NCBI GenBank assembly: GCA_963668605.1
Contig: OY764903.1
Location: 2,294,001-2,358,000 of the forward strand
Direction of reading: 5' to 3'
DNA: 64,000 nt
Source: G963668605 sp963668605
Lineage (GTDB): Bacteria; Acidobacteriota; Terriglobia; Bryobacterales; Bryobacteraceae
In this document: positions 63,474 to 64,000 of the stretch, piece by piece
Layout: each line of letters starts with the position of its first letter
Position numbering within the stretch: position 1 is the stretch's first letter
Position numbers and translations under genes: made by a program
Notes under the pieces: generated by a model
Seen by the model: only the letters and a program-made list of their open reading frames with translations
Told to the model about the DNA's origin: nothing
Databases searched by the model: none

Positions 63474-64000
63474 AAACGCAGCGCGGATCCGACGCCATGT
63501 AGTCGCCCGTCAGTGCGTAAGAACGCGAACGCGAGCCGCCGCACAGGTTCTTGAATTCGCATTCGCCGCACTTGCCCGTAAGCGCGTCCGTATCACGTAG
63601 TCTCCGGAAGAGCGCCGAATTGCGGTAAACGTTCCCAATGTGTTCGAGACGTACGTTACCCGCGCTCAAGGGCAGGAAGCCGCTCGGAAGAATCTCGCCG
63701 GTGTGCGAGATGAACACGAAGCCTTTGCCGTCGTTGATCCCGGCTTGCCGCTGAATGATGCCGGCGGGCATTCCGGCAGGCCGTCGCTCTGCCCCGCCCT
63801 CAGCTTTGCGGCGCTGCGCGACGTAGCGGCGGTAGTGTTGCGCCTCAGTGGTCTTGATGTCGAAAGCAGCGGTCTTCGAGAGTTCATAGAGATACTCGAA
63901 GACCTGCTCGTACTCTTCCGCGCTCAAGTCGTCTTCGTGCAGCGCGCGACCCGTCACCACCAGGAAGAATACGCTCCACAGTTTCGCTCCGGCGGCGCTG
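63379..64000 (-). CDS. Radical SAM/SPASM protein, C-terminal part; 5' end beyond the window
   Basis: The minus-strand frame is open to the right edge, so the SAM-binding CxxxCxxC part is outside. What remains matches the TIGR04053/AhbD-like group: LWSVFFLVVTGRA, FDIKTTEAQHYRRY, GFVFISHTGEILPSGFLPL and the C-terminal cluster CGECEFKNLCGG. Such enzymes modify peptides or tetrapyrroles (heme synthesis). The GTG at 63958-63960 is internal, not the start. The last 25 codons overlap the DUF4252-like gene. Confidence 0.8.
   Translation of the reverse strand, partial: SAAGAKLWSVFFLVVTGRALHEDDLSAEEYEQVFEYLYELSKTAAFDIKTTEAQHYRRYVAQRRKAEGGAERRPAGMPAGIIQRQAGINDGKGFVFISHTGEILPSGFLPLSAGNVRLEHIGNVYRNSALFRRLRDTDALTGKCGECEFKNLCGGSRSRSYALTGDYMASDPRCVFIPSCLTAASRETPQSSEFQNSRLTLRVHPD

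Overview
The window looks like a chromosome segment of a soil Acidobacteriota, most likely Solibacteres/Bryobacterales. The evidence is three Oar-like TonB-dependent receptors with N-terminal carboxypeptidase-regulatory domains, many Tat-exported carbohydrate enzymes, and an astacin-like protease ending in the C-terminal domain first described in Solibacter (TIGR03437). LpxD shows a Gram-negative envelope. This placement is inferred from protein families; no rRNA gene is present.

Region 1 (1-17,626): a minus-strand sugar cluster runs from about 14,826 down past the left edge. In transcription order it has a PhoD-like phosphatase, a receptor remnant, an exported glycoside hydrolase, a TonB-dependent receptor, an enolase-superfamily sugar-acid dehydratase, an SDR dehydrogenase, an amidohydrolase (probable lactonase), a RhaT-type transporter fused to a mutarotase, and an alpha-L-fucosidase cut by the window edge. 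Together these read as a non-phosphorylating L-fucose (or related 6-deoxy-sugar) uptake and oxidation route. A divergent GntR/FCD regulator with two near-identical operator-like sites sits at its head. An exported nitrilase-family enzyme and a chimeric gene relic follow.

Region 2 (17,627-34,258): a minus-strand set starts with an ECF sigma factor, an anti-sigma-like membrane protein and a receptor joined by overlapping start/stop codons. It continues with two exported alpha/beta hydrolases and a glutaminase-A-like exported protein. A third receptor lies upstream.

Region 3 (34,259-45,138) is accessory DNA. A tyrosine-integrase island of about 9 kb lies between a 46-bp copy of the 3' half of tRNA-Val (36,115-36,160) and the intact tRNA-Val(CAC) gene (45,062-45,138). 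Paired TGACACA sites sit just inside both ends. It carries an excisionase-like gene, an HNH protein, a winged-helix replication-like protein, a serine recombinase, a small putative RHH protein, the integrase, and cargo (a possible nuclease-fold protein, a Sel1-repeat protein and unknown proteins). To its left lie an excisionase-like pseudogene with one in-frame stop, a SLATT-like two-TM protein and a small proline/arginine-rich protein, perhaps the remains of an older insertion and a small defence-like module.

Region 4 (45,139-64,000) is mostly core: siroheme sulfite/nitrite reductase, modBC with an FmdE-family gene, a ThiE-like protein, a metallophosphoesterase, the astacin-like protease, a Tat-exported TIM-barrel protein, a TPR protein, a YHS protein, LpxD, a LOG-family protein, S1/P1 nuclease, two iron-sulfur proteins, a second ECF sigma operon, and the end of a radical SAM/SPASM gene. 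Two intergenic clusters of GC-rich hairpins (near 50.6 and 54.8-55.0 kb) share an architecture with compensated stem changes.
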